DNA from: JBEKZQ01 sp049509675 | GTDB taxonomy: Bacteria > Planctomycetota > Planctomycetia > Pirellulales > Thermoguttaceae | Length of the DNA stretch: 13,560 bases | Assembly (NCBI GenBank): GCA_049509675.1 | Contig: JBEKZQ010000140.1 | Span: forward strand, 1-13,560 | Direction: 5' to 3' | Shown: in pieces, positions 7,912 to 13,560 of the stretch | Position numbering within the stretch: position 1 is the stretch's first letter | Layout of the letters: every line of letters starts with the position of its first letter | The notes under the pieces: generated by a model | What the model was told of the DNA's origin: nothing | Databases searched by the model: none | Seen by the model: the letters and a program-made list of their open reading frames with translations, nothing else | Program-made: the position numbers and the translations under genes

Positions 7912-8047
7912 ACCGAACCGCCGCGGAGGTCCCGGCGGGCAGCGCCCCGGGCCCTTTTACTCCCGCGGGCCAGAGGGCGTTGTAGAGTTGCGTAGTTTCC
8001 GTAGAACCGGAAGAGCCCAGTGATTTCTGCGCCGGGACACACGCGCG
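7912..8047 (+). other. flbD-fliL intergenic region (usual place of motA/motB)
   Basis: This 136-base spacer is the largest internal gap. It holds the GC-rich hairpins described separately, but no open frame of note and no motA/motB remnant I can recognise in translation. I see no convincing -35/-10, sigma-28 or sigma-54 promoter, although a new transcript starting here would make sense for fliL onward. Confidence 0.5.
7931..7958 (+). terminator. possible intrinsic terminator after flbD
   Basis: CCCGG (7931-7935) can pair with CCGGG (7947-7951), with extra inner G-C pairs through GGG/CCC, and TTTT follows at 7955-7958. A second overlapping hairpin, CCGCCG (7918-7923) with CGGCGG (7933-7938), could compete. 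The T tract is short and three C's away from the stem, so this is tentative. It would separate the fliK-flbD part from the fliL-flhB part. Confidence 0.3.
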
Positions 8048-8632
8048 ATGGCTGAGCAACCCTTGATGACCAGCGAAACCCCCACTGCGGGCGAGCCCCT
8101 CCCAACCAAGGCGCGACTGTCGGGCCTGCTGAGCAAACTGAAGATCCTGGCCTTCGTGGCCGTCGTCATTGCCGCGGAATGTGCCCTTGCCTACCTGTAT
8201 CTCCCTTCGTCAACGGAGACCGCGGCCTTGGCCGGCGCCGCATCACCGCCGGCCGCCGCCGGAAAGAAGACCGATCGCCCCGTCAAGCCGGGCGAGGAAG
8301 GCGAACAGACCGATGAGGTCGAGGTCGATCTGGGCGAGTTCAGCGTCACCGCCTTCCAGTCGGCCTCCAACAGCACCATGCGCATCGATTTTCACCTGTT
8401 TGGCACGGTCGGGGCGGAAAGCGGCAAGGAATTTGCGAAACTGATGGAAGAGAACCGCCATCGTTTCCGGGAACAAGTGCTGGTAATCGTGCGCGGCGCC
8501 GCAATTACCGACCTCGCCGACGCCGGGTTGGGCTTGATTAAGAGACGAATTCTCGATAAGACCAATCGCACGCTTGGCAAACCATTGCTCCGCACCGTGG
8601 TAGTGAGCGATTTTTCGTTTATCGAACAGTAA
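8048..8632 (+). CDS. fliL: FliL, flagellar basal body-associated/stator-supporting protein
   Basis: A 194-residue FliL. FliL is a single-pass inner-membrane protein that surrounds or supports the stator in the periplasm. A 31-residue cytoplasmic N-terminus is followed by one membrane helix (about 32-52), an Ala/Pro/Lys/Glu-rich linker, then the stomatin-like periplasmic domain from about 95. That domain contains VDLGEFSVTAFQSASNSTMRI, a helix with LMEENRHRFREQVLVIVRG, and the characteristic end LLRTVVVSDFSFIEQ. The ATG at 8048 has only weak GGGA upstream. In most clusters fliL is flanked by motB and fliM, neither of which is here, yet the protein looks intact. Confidence 0.9.
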   Translation: MAEQPLMTSETPTAGEPLPTKARLSGLLSKLKILAFVAVVIAAECALAYLYLPSSTETAALAGAASPPAAAGKKTDRPVKPGEEGEQTDEVEVDLGEFSVTAFQSASNSTMRIDFHLFGTVGAESGKEFAKLMEENRHRFREQVLVIVRGAAITDLADAGLGLIKRRILDKTNRTLGKPLLRTVVVSDFSFIEQ

Positions 8633-8662
8633 CTTGCCACGCAGTAGAGGCAACTATGCCAC

Positions 8663-8684
8663 CCGGACGAAGGGTTTTGTCCGG
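8663..8684 (+). repeat. inverted repeat in the fliL-fliN spacer
   Basis: CCGGAC (8663-8668) and GTCCGG (8679-8684) form a perfect 6-bp stem with a 10-base loop containing TTTT. It lies where fliM would usually be. It could be a weak RNA hairpin or a protein site; no T tract follows it, so a terminator is unlikely. The rest of the 89-base spacer shows nothing else recognisable apart from the AGGAA at 8708-8712 before fliN. Confidence 0.4.
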
Positions 8685-8721
8685 TTCGGCCGCTCTTCAC
8701 TAAAAGCAGGAATGGACTCCT

Positions 8722-9345
8722 ATGGCAGACGACCCCCTGATGAGCCAGGAGGAGATCGAACGCTTGCTCGGGCAGGCGAAAGACCTGACGGCGCAAGCAG
8801 TTAAGGGCCCAGCGTCAACCGCCCCCGCCCCATCCTCCGGCGGAGCCCCCACGGCGCCGCCACGCGATCCGGGCAAGATGCCCAATCTGGGAGGACCATC
8901 CGCTCCGACGCCATCGACGAAACCATCCGGACCGCCGTCGGGGGAAGGGTTGATGCAGGCCGACATCGAGCACCTGCTCGACCAGGCGGCAGCGGCCCTG
9001 GATTCTGTCAATGCACCGTGCAAGAACGAGATGCCCAGCGGAGTAACTTCCTTCCACCTGGAAGAATTCAGCGGCGCAACGGCCTCGACCGAGGCCGCCT
9101 CGCTGGACTTGATCCGAGACGTGGAACTCGATTTGAAGATCGAACTGGGCCGTACCCACATGTACCTGGAGGATGTCTTGAAGCTCCGCAAGGGGGCGGT
9201 TGTTCCTTTGGATAAGCTGGCCGGTGACCCGGTGGACATCTATGTCAACGGCCGCCTTATCGCCCGCGGCGAGGTGCTGGTGCTCAACGATAATTTTTGT
9301 GTTCGGGTCGCCGAGTTGATCGTCGGCGCGAACGTCTTTTCGTAA
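8722..9345 (+). CDS. fliN: FliN, motor switch protein with two FliM-like N-terminal peptides
   Basis: A 207-residue FliN with the normal SpoA/C-ring domain at about 128-203: LDLIRDVELDLKIELGRT, then VVPLDKLAGDPVDIYVNG and RLIARGEVLVLNDNFCVRV. FliN lies at the base of the C-ring, binds FliH and takes part in switching. The N-terminal half is unusual. LMSQEEIERLLGQA (6-19) and a second, related GLMQADIEHLLDQA (76-89) resemble the LSQAEIDALL peptide at the N-terminus of FliM, which binds CheY-P. They are separated by a Pro/Ser/Gly-rich linker (about 27-75). No CheC-like domain is present, so it is not a classical FliY. AGGAA at 8708-8712 supports ATG 8722. fliM is not upstream, as it usually is. 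Confidence 0.92.
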   Translation: MADDPLMSQEEIERLLGQAKDLTAQAVKGPASTAPAPSSGGAPTAPPRDPGKMPNLGGPSAPTPSTKPSGPPSGEGLMQADIEHLLDQAAAALDSVNAPCKNEMPSGVTSFHLEEFSGATASTEAASLDLIRDVELDLKIELGRTHMYLEDVLKLRKGAVVPLDKLAGDPVDIYVNGRLIARGEVLVLNDNFCVRVAELIVGANVFS

Positions 9346-9374
9346 CACGACTCCCCTGTTGTTGCGCCTTACGC

Positions 9375-9381
9375 AAGGAAG
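9375..9381 (+). promoter_or_regulatory. Shine-Dalgarno AAGGAAG deciding the fliO start
   Basis: AAGGAAG lies 7 bases before the ATG at 9389. This start gives a signal-peptide-like N-terminus, so it is preferred over an in-frame TTG at 9359. Confidence 0.65.
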
Positions 9382-9388
9382 CGTACGG

Positions 9389-10153
9389 ATGTCACCGCTC
9401 GCTCGATTTTTCGGACCGATCCTGACGATTGCCGGGCTCTGCGGCTTGACAGGGCCGGGGATCGCCGCAGACGGTCCCGCGCCGCCCTGGCCGCCGGTGA
9501 CCGCCTCCGCCATTTCCGCGCCCGCGGCGCCGCCTTCTGCCGCGGAGGTGGTTCCCGCCGCGTTCCAAACGCCTATGCGGGCGCCACCGGCTTTGCCGGT
9601 GCTGGCGGAATCTGTCACTGCGGGTCCGCCGGCCGCTTCGGCCGCGATGGCACGCCCCAAGCGCGAGTTGGCCGTGCCCCTGGCGCCGCCCACGCGCGTC
9701 CGTCGAACGGAAGGGGTCCCATCCCTGGCCGGCGCCACTCCCTTGATCACCATGGCCAGCAGTCTCGCGGTGGTGCTGGGCTTGTTCCTGCTCTTCGCCT
9801 GGACCATGCGCCGCAGCCGGCCGCGCGGCTCCGGCCTCTTGCCGGGCGACGTCTTTGAAGTCCTCGGCCGCGCGACGCTGGGAGGCCGTCAGAACGTCCA
9901 CCTCTTGCGTTGCGGCAGCAAGCTGCTGTTGGTGTCGGTAACTCCCACCGGCGCCGAAACCTTGACCGAGGTCACGGATCCGGTGGAAGTGGATCGCCTG
10001 GCCGGGCTGTGCCGCCAGAGCCAGCCCAGTAGTGCCTCGGCCGCGTTTCGCCAGGTGCTGCACCAATTCGCCCCGCGGCATCCGCAGCGGCCGATGTGGT
10101 CCGGTGCGGCTGCGGCCGAGGGCAATCGCGATGCGGAGGCCCATGATGCGTAA
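9389..10153 (+). CDS. fliO: FliO, flagellar export gate assembly protein
   Basis: A 254-residue FliO-type protein that assists FliP ring assembly. A signal-peptide-like hydrophobic start (residues 4-27, ending near GIAADG) is followed by a long Pro/Ala-rich extracytoplasmic stretch. A membrane helix (about 118-139) and RRSR stop-transfer residues come next. The cytoplasmic domain then shows the FliO pattern: GDVFEVLGRATLGGRQNVHLL, then KLLLVSVTPTGAETLTEV. Enterobacterial FliO is much shorter (~120 residues) and lacks the long periplasmic part; long forms occur in other phyla. The C-terminal ~45 residues are unconserved. The stop overlaps the fliP start region. Family sequence conservation is low, so identity rests partly on position before fliP. 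Confidence 0.85.
   Translation: MSPLARFFGPILTIAGLCGLTGPGIAADGPAPPWPPVTASAISAPAAPPSAAEVVPAAFQTPMRAPPALPVLAESVTAGPPAASAAMARPKRELAVPLAPPTRVRRTEGVPSLAGATPLITMASSLAVVLGLFLLFAWTMRRSRPRGSGLLPGDVFEVLGRATLGGRQNVHLLRCGSKLLLVSVTPTGAETLTEVTDPVEVDRLAGLCRQSQPSSASAAFRQVLHQFAPRHPQRPMWSGAAAAEGNRDAEAHDA
10135..10139 (+). promoter_or_regulatory. Shine-Dalgarno GGAGG for fliP
   Basis: GGAGG lies 6 bases before ATG 10146 and 3 before ATG 10143, inside the end of fliO. It makes 10146 the most likely fliP start and suggests coupling to fliO. Confidence 0.55.
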
Positions 10154-11102
10154 GGACCAGCGCCCCGAATCAGGTACAAGACGTGGAAGAATGGGTGCCA
10201 CGGTTGGCTTGCCCAACCGTGCTCGCCACACTGCTGGACAAGCCAGCAGTGGCACCCACGCGGCACTGCCAGCAATTGCCGGAAGAGCGCCTTTCGCGCA
10301 TGGCCCTCGCCTGCTGGCCTACGCGGCCGTGCTTCTGGCTTGTGTTTCGCTGGTGGGGCCCCTCCGCGGCGCCGATGCCCCCAATCATCCCCTGTCGATC
10401 GAGATGCCCAACGGCCTGGCCGGCGGCCCGGAAAAATGGACCAGTCCGGAAGGGCTCAGCGCCACGATCCAGGTGATGCTCCTGCTGACCGTGCTGAGCA
10501 TCGCGCCGGCCATTCTTCTGATGACCACCTGTTTCGTCCGCATGGTGGTGGTGTTGAGCCTGTTGCGTCAAGCGGTGGGCACGCAAACGCTGCCGCCCAA
10601 CCAGGTCATCACGGCGCTGGCGCTGTTCATGACGCTGGCCGTGATGACGCCGGTCTGGAAGCAGGTCTACGACGATGCGATCCTGCCGTACACCCAGCGG
10701 CAACTCACGCTGGGCGAGGCCTGGACCCTGGGCGCGGCCCCGGTGCGCCGCTTCATGCGCGAACAGATCGAGCGGACCGGCAATCGCGACGACGTGTGGT
10801 TGTTCCTGCGACACTCTGCCAATCAACCCACGCCGGCCAGCTACGACGACGTGCCCACCCAGGTGTTGCTGCCGGCCTTCATGCTCAGCGAGCTGAAGAC
10901 GGCCTTCAGCATCGGTTTCCGAATCTACCTGCCGTTCTTGATTCTCGACCTGGTCGTGGCCAGCGTCATGGTGTCGATGGGCATGATGATGTTGCCGCCG
11001 GTGTTGATTTCCCTGCCCTTCAAGATCCTGCTCTTCGTGCTGGTCGACGGCTGGCACCTGGTGGTGGGCATGCTCATGGACAGTTTCCAACCGTTCACAT
11101 GA
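10146..11102 (+). CDS. fliP: FliP, flagellar export gate protein with repeat-encoded N-terminal extension
   Basis: From ATG 10146 the product is 318 residues; FliP is usually ~250. FliP forms the pentameric core of the export channel with FliQ and FliR. Membrane helices fall at about 104-126, 128-146 and 152-172, and near 260-285 and 290-310. Family signatures are LPPNQVITALALFMTLAVMTP, LLPAFMLSELKTAFSIGF, and the SMGMMMLPPVLISLPFK end. A cleavable signal peptide is expected (hydrophobic core about 56-69, cleavage near ADA at 77). It is preceded by an abnormally long ~50-residue basic extension, of which residues 16-38 are encoded by a hairpin repeat. Alternative starts are ATG 10143, 10131 or 10191; no in-frame ATG lies between the repeat and the signal peptide. 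The mature protein looks complete. Confidence 0.95.
   Translation: MRKDQRPESGTRRGRMGATVGLPNRARHTAGQASSGTHAALPAIAGRAPFAHGPRLLAYAAVLLACVSLVGPLRGADAPNHPLSIEMPNGLAGGPEKWTSPEGLSATIQVMLLLTVLSIAPAILLMTTCFVRMVVVLSLLRQAVGTQTLPPNQVITALALFMTLAVMTPVWKQVYDDAILPYTQRQLTLGEAWTLGAAPVRRFMREQIERTGNRDDVWLFLRHSANQPTPASYDDVPTQVLLPAFMLSELKTAFSIGFRIYLPFLILDLVVASVMVSMGMMMLPPVLISLPFKILLFVLVDGWHLVVGMLMDSFQPFT
10192..10258 (+). repeat. 67-bp three-stem palindromic (REP-like) element inside fliP
   Basis: Three perfect inverted repeats are nested here. The outer arms are TGGGTGCCAC (10192-10201) and GTGGCACCCA (10249-10258). Hairpin one pairs CACGGTTGG (10199-10207) with CCAACCGTG (10213-10221) around CTTGC. Hairpin two pairs CACTGCTGG (10229-10237) with CCAGCAGTG (10243-10251) around ACAAG. 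The whole can fold as a cruciform with two arms. From memory, very similar sequences are dispersed in planctomycete genomes; that needs a search. It lies in frame in the 5' end of fliP. Confidence 0.85.
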
Positions 11103-11103
11103 T

Positions 11104-11188
11104 GGCAGGTGGTAGGTGGCAGATGGGGCTTGATGCAAGCCGTTTTCCGCGTCCTAACTCCTAATTCCTAACTCCTGACTCCTGCCTC
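11104..11188 (+). repeat. heptad repeats in the fliP-fliQ spacer
   Basis: Two runs of degenerate 7-bp units flank the hairpin at 11127-11141. The first is GGCAGGT, GGTAGGT, GGCAGAT (11104-11124), purine-rich. The second is CTAACTC, CTAATTC, CTAACTC, CTGACTC, CTGCCTC (11154-11188), pyrimidine-rich, running on into CTCCCC just before the fliQ ATG. The 92-base spacer has no recognisable promoter. Confidence 0.75.
11127..11146 (+). terminator. possible terminator-like hairpin between fliP and fliQ
   Basis: GGCTTG (11127-11132) and CAAGCC (11136-11141) form a perfect 6-bp stem with a 3-base ATG loop, followed by GTTTT. This looks like a weak intrinsic terminator or attenuator. Since fliQ, fliR and flhB are needed in the same complex as FliP, complete termination here would be surprising. 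Confidence 0.3.
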
Positions 11189-11194
11189 CTCCCC

Positions 11195-11461
11195 ATGGAC
11201 ACGGAAATTGCCATCGAACTCGGCCGCGAAGCGATTTGGGTCAGCCTGCTGATCGGCGCCCCCGTGTTGCTTGCCGGCCTGGTGGTCGGCCTGGTGATCG
11301 GCCTCTTGCAGGCCCTTACCCAGATCCAGGAGCAGACCGTGGCCTTTGTTCCCAAGATTGTCGCCATGGTGCTGATCCTCAGTCTCACGCTGCCCTGGCT
11401 CATTAACCAGATGGTGCAATACACCAGCGACTTGATCGCCGGAATCCCCGGCCGGTTGTGA
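11195..11461 (+). CDS. fliQ: FliQ, flagellar export gate protein
   Basis: An 88-residue FliQ, the normal length. Two membrane helices (about 14-38 and 50-74) flank the polar loop with the family signature QALTQIQEQTVAFVPKI (residues 39-55). FliQ packs around the FliP/FliR core of the export gate. There is no Shine-Dalgarno before ATG 11195: the leader is a C/T-rich heptad repeat ending CCTCCTCCCC, so initiation must use another mode. fliR follows after 4 bases. Confidence 0.96.
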   Translation: MDTEIAIELGREAIWVSLLIGAPVLLAGLVVGLVIGLLQALTQIQEQTVAFVPKIVAMVLILSLTLPWLINQMVQYTSDLIAGIPGRL

Positions 11462-11465
11462 AGTA

Positions 11466-12293
11466 GTGGCCATTTTCTTACAGTACCTCGACACCGAAAA
11501 ATTCCTGCTGTTCACCTTCGTGCTGACGCGGGTGACGGGACTGTTGGCGACCGCGCCGGTGTTCGGCGCCAAGGAAGCGCCGATGGAGGTGCGCGCCCTG
11601 TTGGCCGGCGCCCTGGCGGCGTTGATTCTGCCGGCCCAATGGCAGCAGACCGTCGCGGATCCCGGCAGCTTGATCCATTACCTGGTGCTTCTGGGCGGCG
11701 AATTCCTGATCGGGGCCTCGTTGGGCCTGGGACTGATGGTTCTGGTGGCCGGCCTGCAAATGGCCGCGGAACTCGTCAGCCGCGTGGGCGGATTGGCCAT
11801 GTCCGACGTCCTCGACCCGACCACCGACACCAACGTCCCGCTCCTCTCGCAGTTCATGTACCTGGTGGGCGTGGCCGTCTTCCTGGGCATCGGCGGACAT
11901 CGTACCGTGATGGCCGGACTGTTGGATTCCTTCGCGACACTCCCGCCCGGCGGCGCCATGGCCACCATGCTGGGCAGCCCGACCGCGGCCGGCGGGGCCG
12001 GCTTCTTCGCCGTGCTGCTGCAACTATTCCTCACTCTGGTGGTCGAGAGCTTCCAGTTGTGCATCCGCGCGGCCGTTCCGGTCGTCACCACCGTGCTTCT
12101 GGCAACGCTCGTCATCGCCTTGATCGGCCGCACCTTGCCGCAGTTGAACATCATGGCCGTCGGTTTTGGCTTGAATTCGCTGCTCACCTTCGCCGTGCTT
12201 TCCTTTTCGCTGGGCGCCGTCCTGTGGACCTTCCAGGCGCAGATCGAACCGACACTGGAGCTACTGCTGAACACTCTGAAATTCCAATTGTAA
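11466..12293 (+). CDS. fliR: FliR, flagellar export gate protein
   Basis: A 275-residue FliR, near the family norm of ~260. Several membrane helices are visible, and the N-terminal LTRVTGLLATAPVFG (about 20-34) is the family signature. Others are GEFLIGASLGLGLMV, the AAELVSRVGGLAMSDVLDP loop (about 100-118), and LIGRTLPQLNIMAVGF (about 220-235). The start appears to be GTG at 11466, 4 bases after the fliQ stop; I see no strong ribosome binding site. FliR replaces one FliP/FliQ unit in the gate and binds FlhB, whose gene follows 14 bases after the stop. Confidence 0.96.
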   Translation: MAIFLQYLDTEKFLLFTFVLTRVTGLLATAPVFGAKEAPMEVRALLAGALAALILPAQWQQTVADPGSLIHYLVLLGGEFLIGASLGLGLMVLVAGLQMAAELVSRVGGLAMSDVLDPTTDTNVPLLSQFMYLVGVAVFLGIGGHRTVMAGLLDSFATLPPGGAMATMLGSPTAAGGAGFFAVLLQLFLTLVVESFQLCIRAAVPVVTTVLLATLVIALIGRTLPQLNIMAVGFGLNSLLTFAVLSFSLGAVLWTFQAQIEPTLELLLNTLKFQL

Positions 12294-12307
12294 GCATGTA
12301 GTTGCCC

Positions 12308-13411
12308 ATGCCCGAGCACGACGGCGAAAAATCCCTGGAAGCGACGCCGCATCGCCGGCAACAGGCGCGCGAGCAAGGCCACGTCGCCAAGAGCCAGGAC
12401 CTCGCTTCGGCCGCCGTGTTGATCCTGGGCCTCATGGCGCTGATGATGCTGGGCAGCCGCCTGATCGACTATCTGGGCGGGTACTTTCATGAGCAACTCG
12501 GCGGCAGGGCCTGGCTTTCGATCGACGCCGAGGCGGCTGTTGCCGAGTGGCAGCGGGTGATGTTCTCGCTCGCCTGGTATCTGCTGCCGATTTTCGCCGC
12601 GATGATGCTCTCGGCCATCGCCGCCAATCTCTTGCAGGTGGGCTTTCTGCTGCTTCCGGACAAGTTGGTCCCCGACCTCACCCGCCTCGATCTGCTGCAA
12701 GGCGTGCAGCGGCTGTTCTCGCTGCAGAACGTGGCCCGGCTGGCGTTCGGCGTGGGCAAGCTGTTGTTGATCGCCGTGGTGGCCGTCGCCTGCGTATACG
12801 GCCAATGGAACACGCTTCTGGGGATGAGCGGCATGAGCGTGCCGGAGACTGCGCAATACACTGCACAGATCCTGTTGTGGACGTGCATGAAGATCGGCGT
12901 GGCCCTGCTGGTGCTGGCGATTTTCGATTTCGGCTTCCAGCGCTGGAAGTACGAGAAAGACATCCGCATGACTCCCCAGGAAATGCGGGAGGAAATGAAG
13001 AACCTGGAAGGCAATCCGCAAGTCATCGCGCGGCGGCGTCAAGTGCAGCGGCAACTGGCCCTGAATCGCCTGTCGGAAACGGTGCCCAAGGCCGACGTGG
13101 TGGTCACCAACCCGACCGAGCTTTCGATTGCCATCCAATACGAGGCCGAGAAGATGGCCGCCCCGATCGTGGTGGCCAAGGGCGCCGGGCTGATCGCCCA
13201 GCGCATCCGCCGCCTGGCCTTGGAGCACGGCATTCCGATTGTGGAGAAGAAGCCGTTGGCCCAGGCCCTCTATCGCGAAGTGGACGTGAATCATCCGATT
13301 CCCGAGAGCAAGTACGCGGCCGTGGCCGAGGTTCTGGCCTACGTCTACCAGCTCAAGAAGAAGACAACTCCCGGGCCGGCCCGCTCACCCAAAGGCGCAG
13401 TTGGGGAATAA
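12308..13411 (+). CDS. flhB: FlhB, export specificity switch protein (NPTE variant)
   Basis: A 367-residue FlhB from ATG 12308 (an in-frame TTG at 12302 would add two residues). FlhB closes around the FliPQR gate and switches export from hook to filament substrates after autocleavage. The N-terminal EKSLEATPHRRQQAREQGHVAKSQDL is the family hallmark. Four membrane helices follow (about 33-50, 86-115, 145-166, 187-208), then the cytoplasmic domain with KYEKDIRMTPQEMREEMKNLEGNP and VVAKGAGLIAQRIR. The autocleavage motif, normally NPTH, is N268-P269-T270-E271 here. The Asn and Pro at the scissile bond are present. The C-terminus after about 352 is a short disordered Pro/Lys tail. flhA, the usual next gene, does not start within the remaining 149 bases as far as I can see. 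Confidence 0.96.
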   Translation: MPEHDGEKSLEATPHRRQQAREQGHVAKSQDLASAAVLILGLMALMMLGSRLIDYLGGYFHEQLGGRAWLSIDAEAAVAEWQRVMFSLAWYLLPIFAAMMLSAIAANLLQVGFLLLPDKLVPDLTRLDLLQGVQRLFSLQNVARLAFGVGKLLLIAVVAVACVYGQWNTLLGMSGMSVPETAQYTAQILLWTCMKIGVALLVLAIFDFGFQRWKYEKDIRMTPQEMREEMKNLEGNPQVIARRRQVQRQLALNRLSETVPKADVVVTNPTELSIAIQYEAEKMAAPIVVAKGAGLIAQRIRRLALEHGIPIVEKKPLAQALYREVDVNHPIPESKYAAVAEVLAYVYQLKKKTTPGPARSPKGAVGE

Positions 13412-13560
13412 GTCACTCGATTACCGTAGGACGGATTGCTAACCCGGATTATTCATAAACATGTAGGGTGGGTCGAGCAAACCGTTGTACTGGTGGGGCT
13501 TCGGTCGCTTGCCGCCGGTCTGATTCGTTTACCGGGTGCGGAGCAGAGTTTCGTCGGTTT
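13412..13560 (+). other. non-coding tail after flhB with repeat-like modules
   Basis: No coding region is recognisable in these 149 bases. GTAGGACGGATTGCTAACCC (13426-13445) is followed by CCCGGATTATTCATAA (13443-13458) and TGTAGGGTGGGTCGAGCAA (13462-13480). CGGATT occurs twice (13432-13437 and 13445-13450). The base composition is less GC-rich than in the genes. From memory these motifs look like dispersed intergenic repeats of planctomycetes; this is not verified. No intrinsic terminator is evident. Confidence 0.45.

Noticed and set aside
7912..8721. Sigma-54 or sigma-28 flagellar promoters before fliL or fliN
   Set aside because: No GG-N10-GC element in a TGGCAC...TTGC context, and no TAAA...CCGATA-type pair was found in the spacers by eye.
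11678..13294. Minus-strand open frame (538 codons) opposite fliR and flhB
   Set aside because: It spans two clear membrane-protein genes on the other strand; its own translation shows no membrane or enzymatic pattern.
1..13560. Non-flagellar (virulence) type III secretion system
   Set aside because: FliK, FlgD, FlgE, FlbD, FliL and FliG are flagellum-specific, so the export genes belong to a flagellum.
1..13560. CRISPR array, tRNA, rRNA, transposase or integrase
   Set aside because: No regularly spaced repeats with unique spacers, no tRNA-like cloverleaf or rRNA segments, and no transposase or integrase motifs were seen on either strand.

Overview
The window is a dense, entirely + strand flagellar gene cluster of about 13.4 kb from a GC-rich bacterium. 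Gene order, the dispersed hairpin repeats and several short overlapping junctions suggest a planctomycete, probably near the Pirellulales. That placement is an inference from gene order and recalled repeat style; there is no rRNA or other marker gene here.

Layout: the 3' end of fliG (1-422), fliH (439-1083), fliI (1093-2424), fliJ (2421-2975), a MotE/YlxF-like membrane protein (2972-3667), fliK (3669-5057), flgD (5098-5526), flgE (5621-7711), flbD (7708-7911), fliL (8048-8632), fliN (8722-9345), fliO (9389-10153), fliP (10146-11102), fliQ (11195-11461), fliR (11466-12293) and flhB (12308-13411). A non-coding tail (13412-13560) follows. Apart from the truncated fliG, every gene appears intact.

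Functionally, FliO/P/Q/R and FlhB are the inner-membrane export gate. FliH, FliI and FliJ are the peripheral ATPase module. FliK measures the hook, while FlgD caps it and FlgE builds it. FliG and FliN belong to the cytoplasmic switch ring, and FliL, the MotE-like protein and FlbD are stator or hook accessory factors. The set encodes hook export and assembly.

The most interesting pattern is what is absent or altered. In the common order flbD-motA-motB-fliL-fliM-fliN, motA, motB and fliM are missing, and gaps of 136 and 89 bp lie exactly where they would be. FliG has lost at least three of the five classical torque-helix charges. FliN carries two copies of a FliM-like N-terminal peptide of the type that binds CheY-P in FliM. 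FlhB has NPTE in place of NPTH. FlgD lacks its usual Ig/FnIII-like domain, while the hook protein FlgE is very long and has an FnIII-like insertion. A 67-bp three-hairpin repeat lies inside the 5' coding part of fliP, and a heptad repeat forms the leader of fliQ. Together these suggest a remodelled switch and hook. Whether the motor is non-canonical or its genes simply lie elsewhere cannot be decided from this window.
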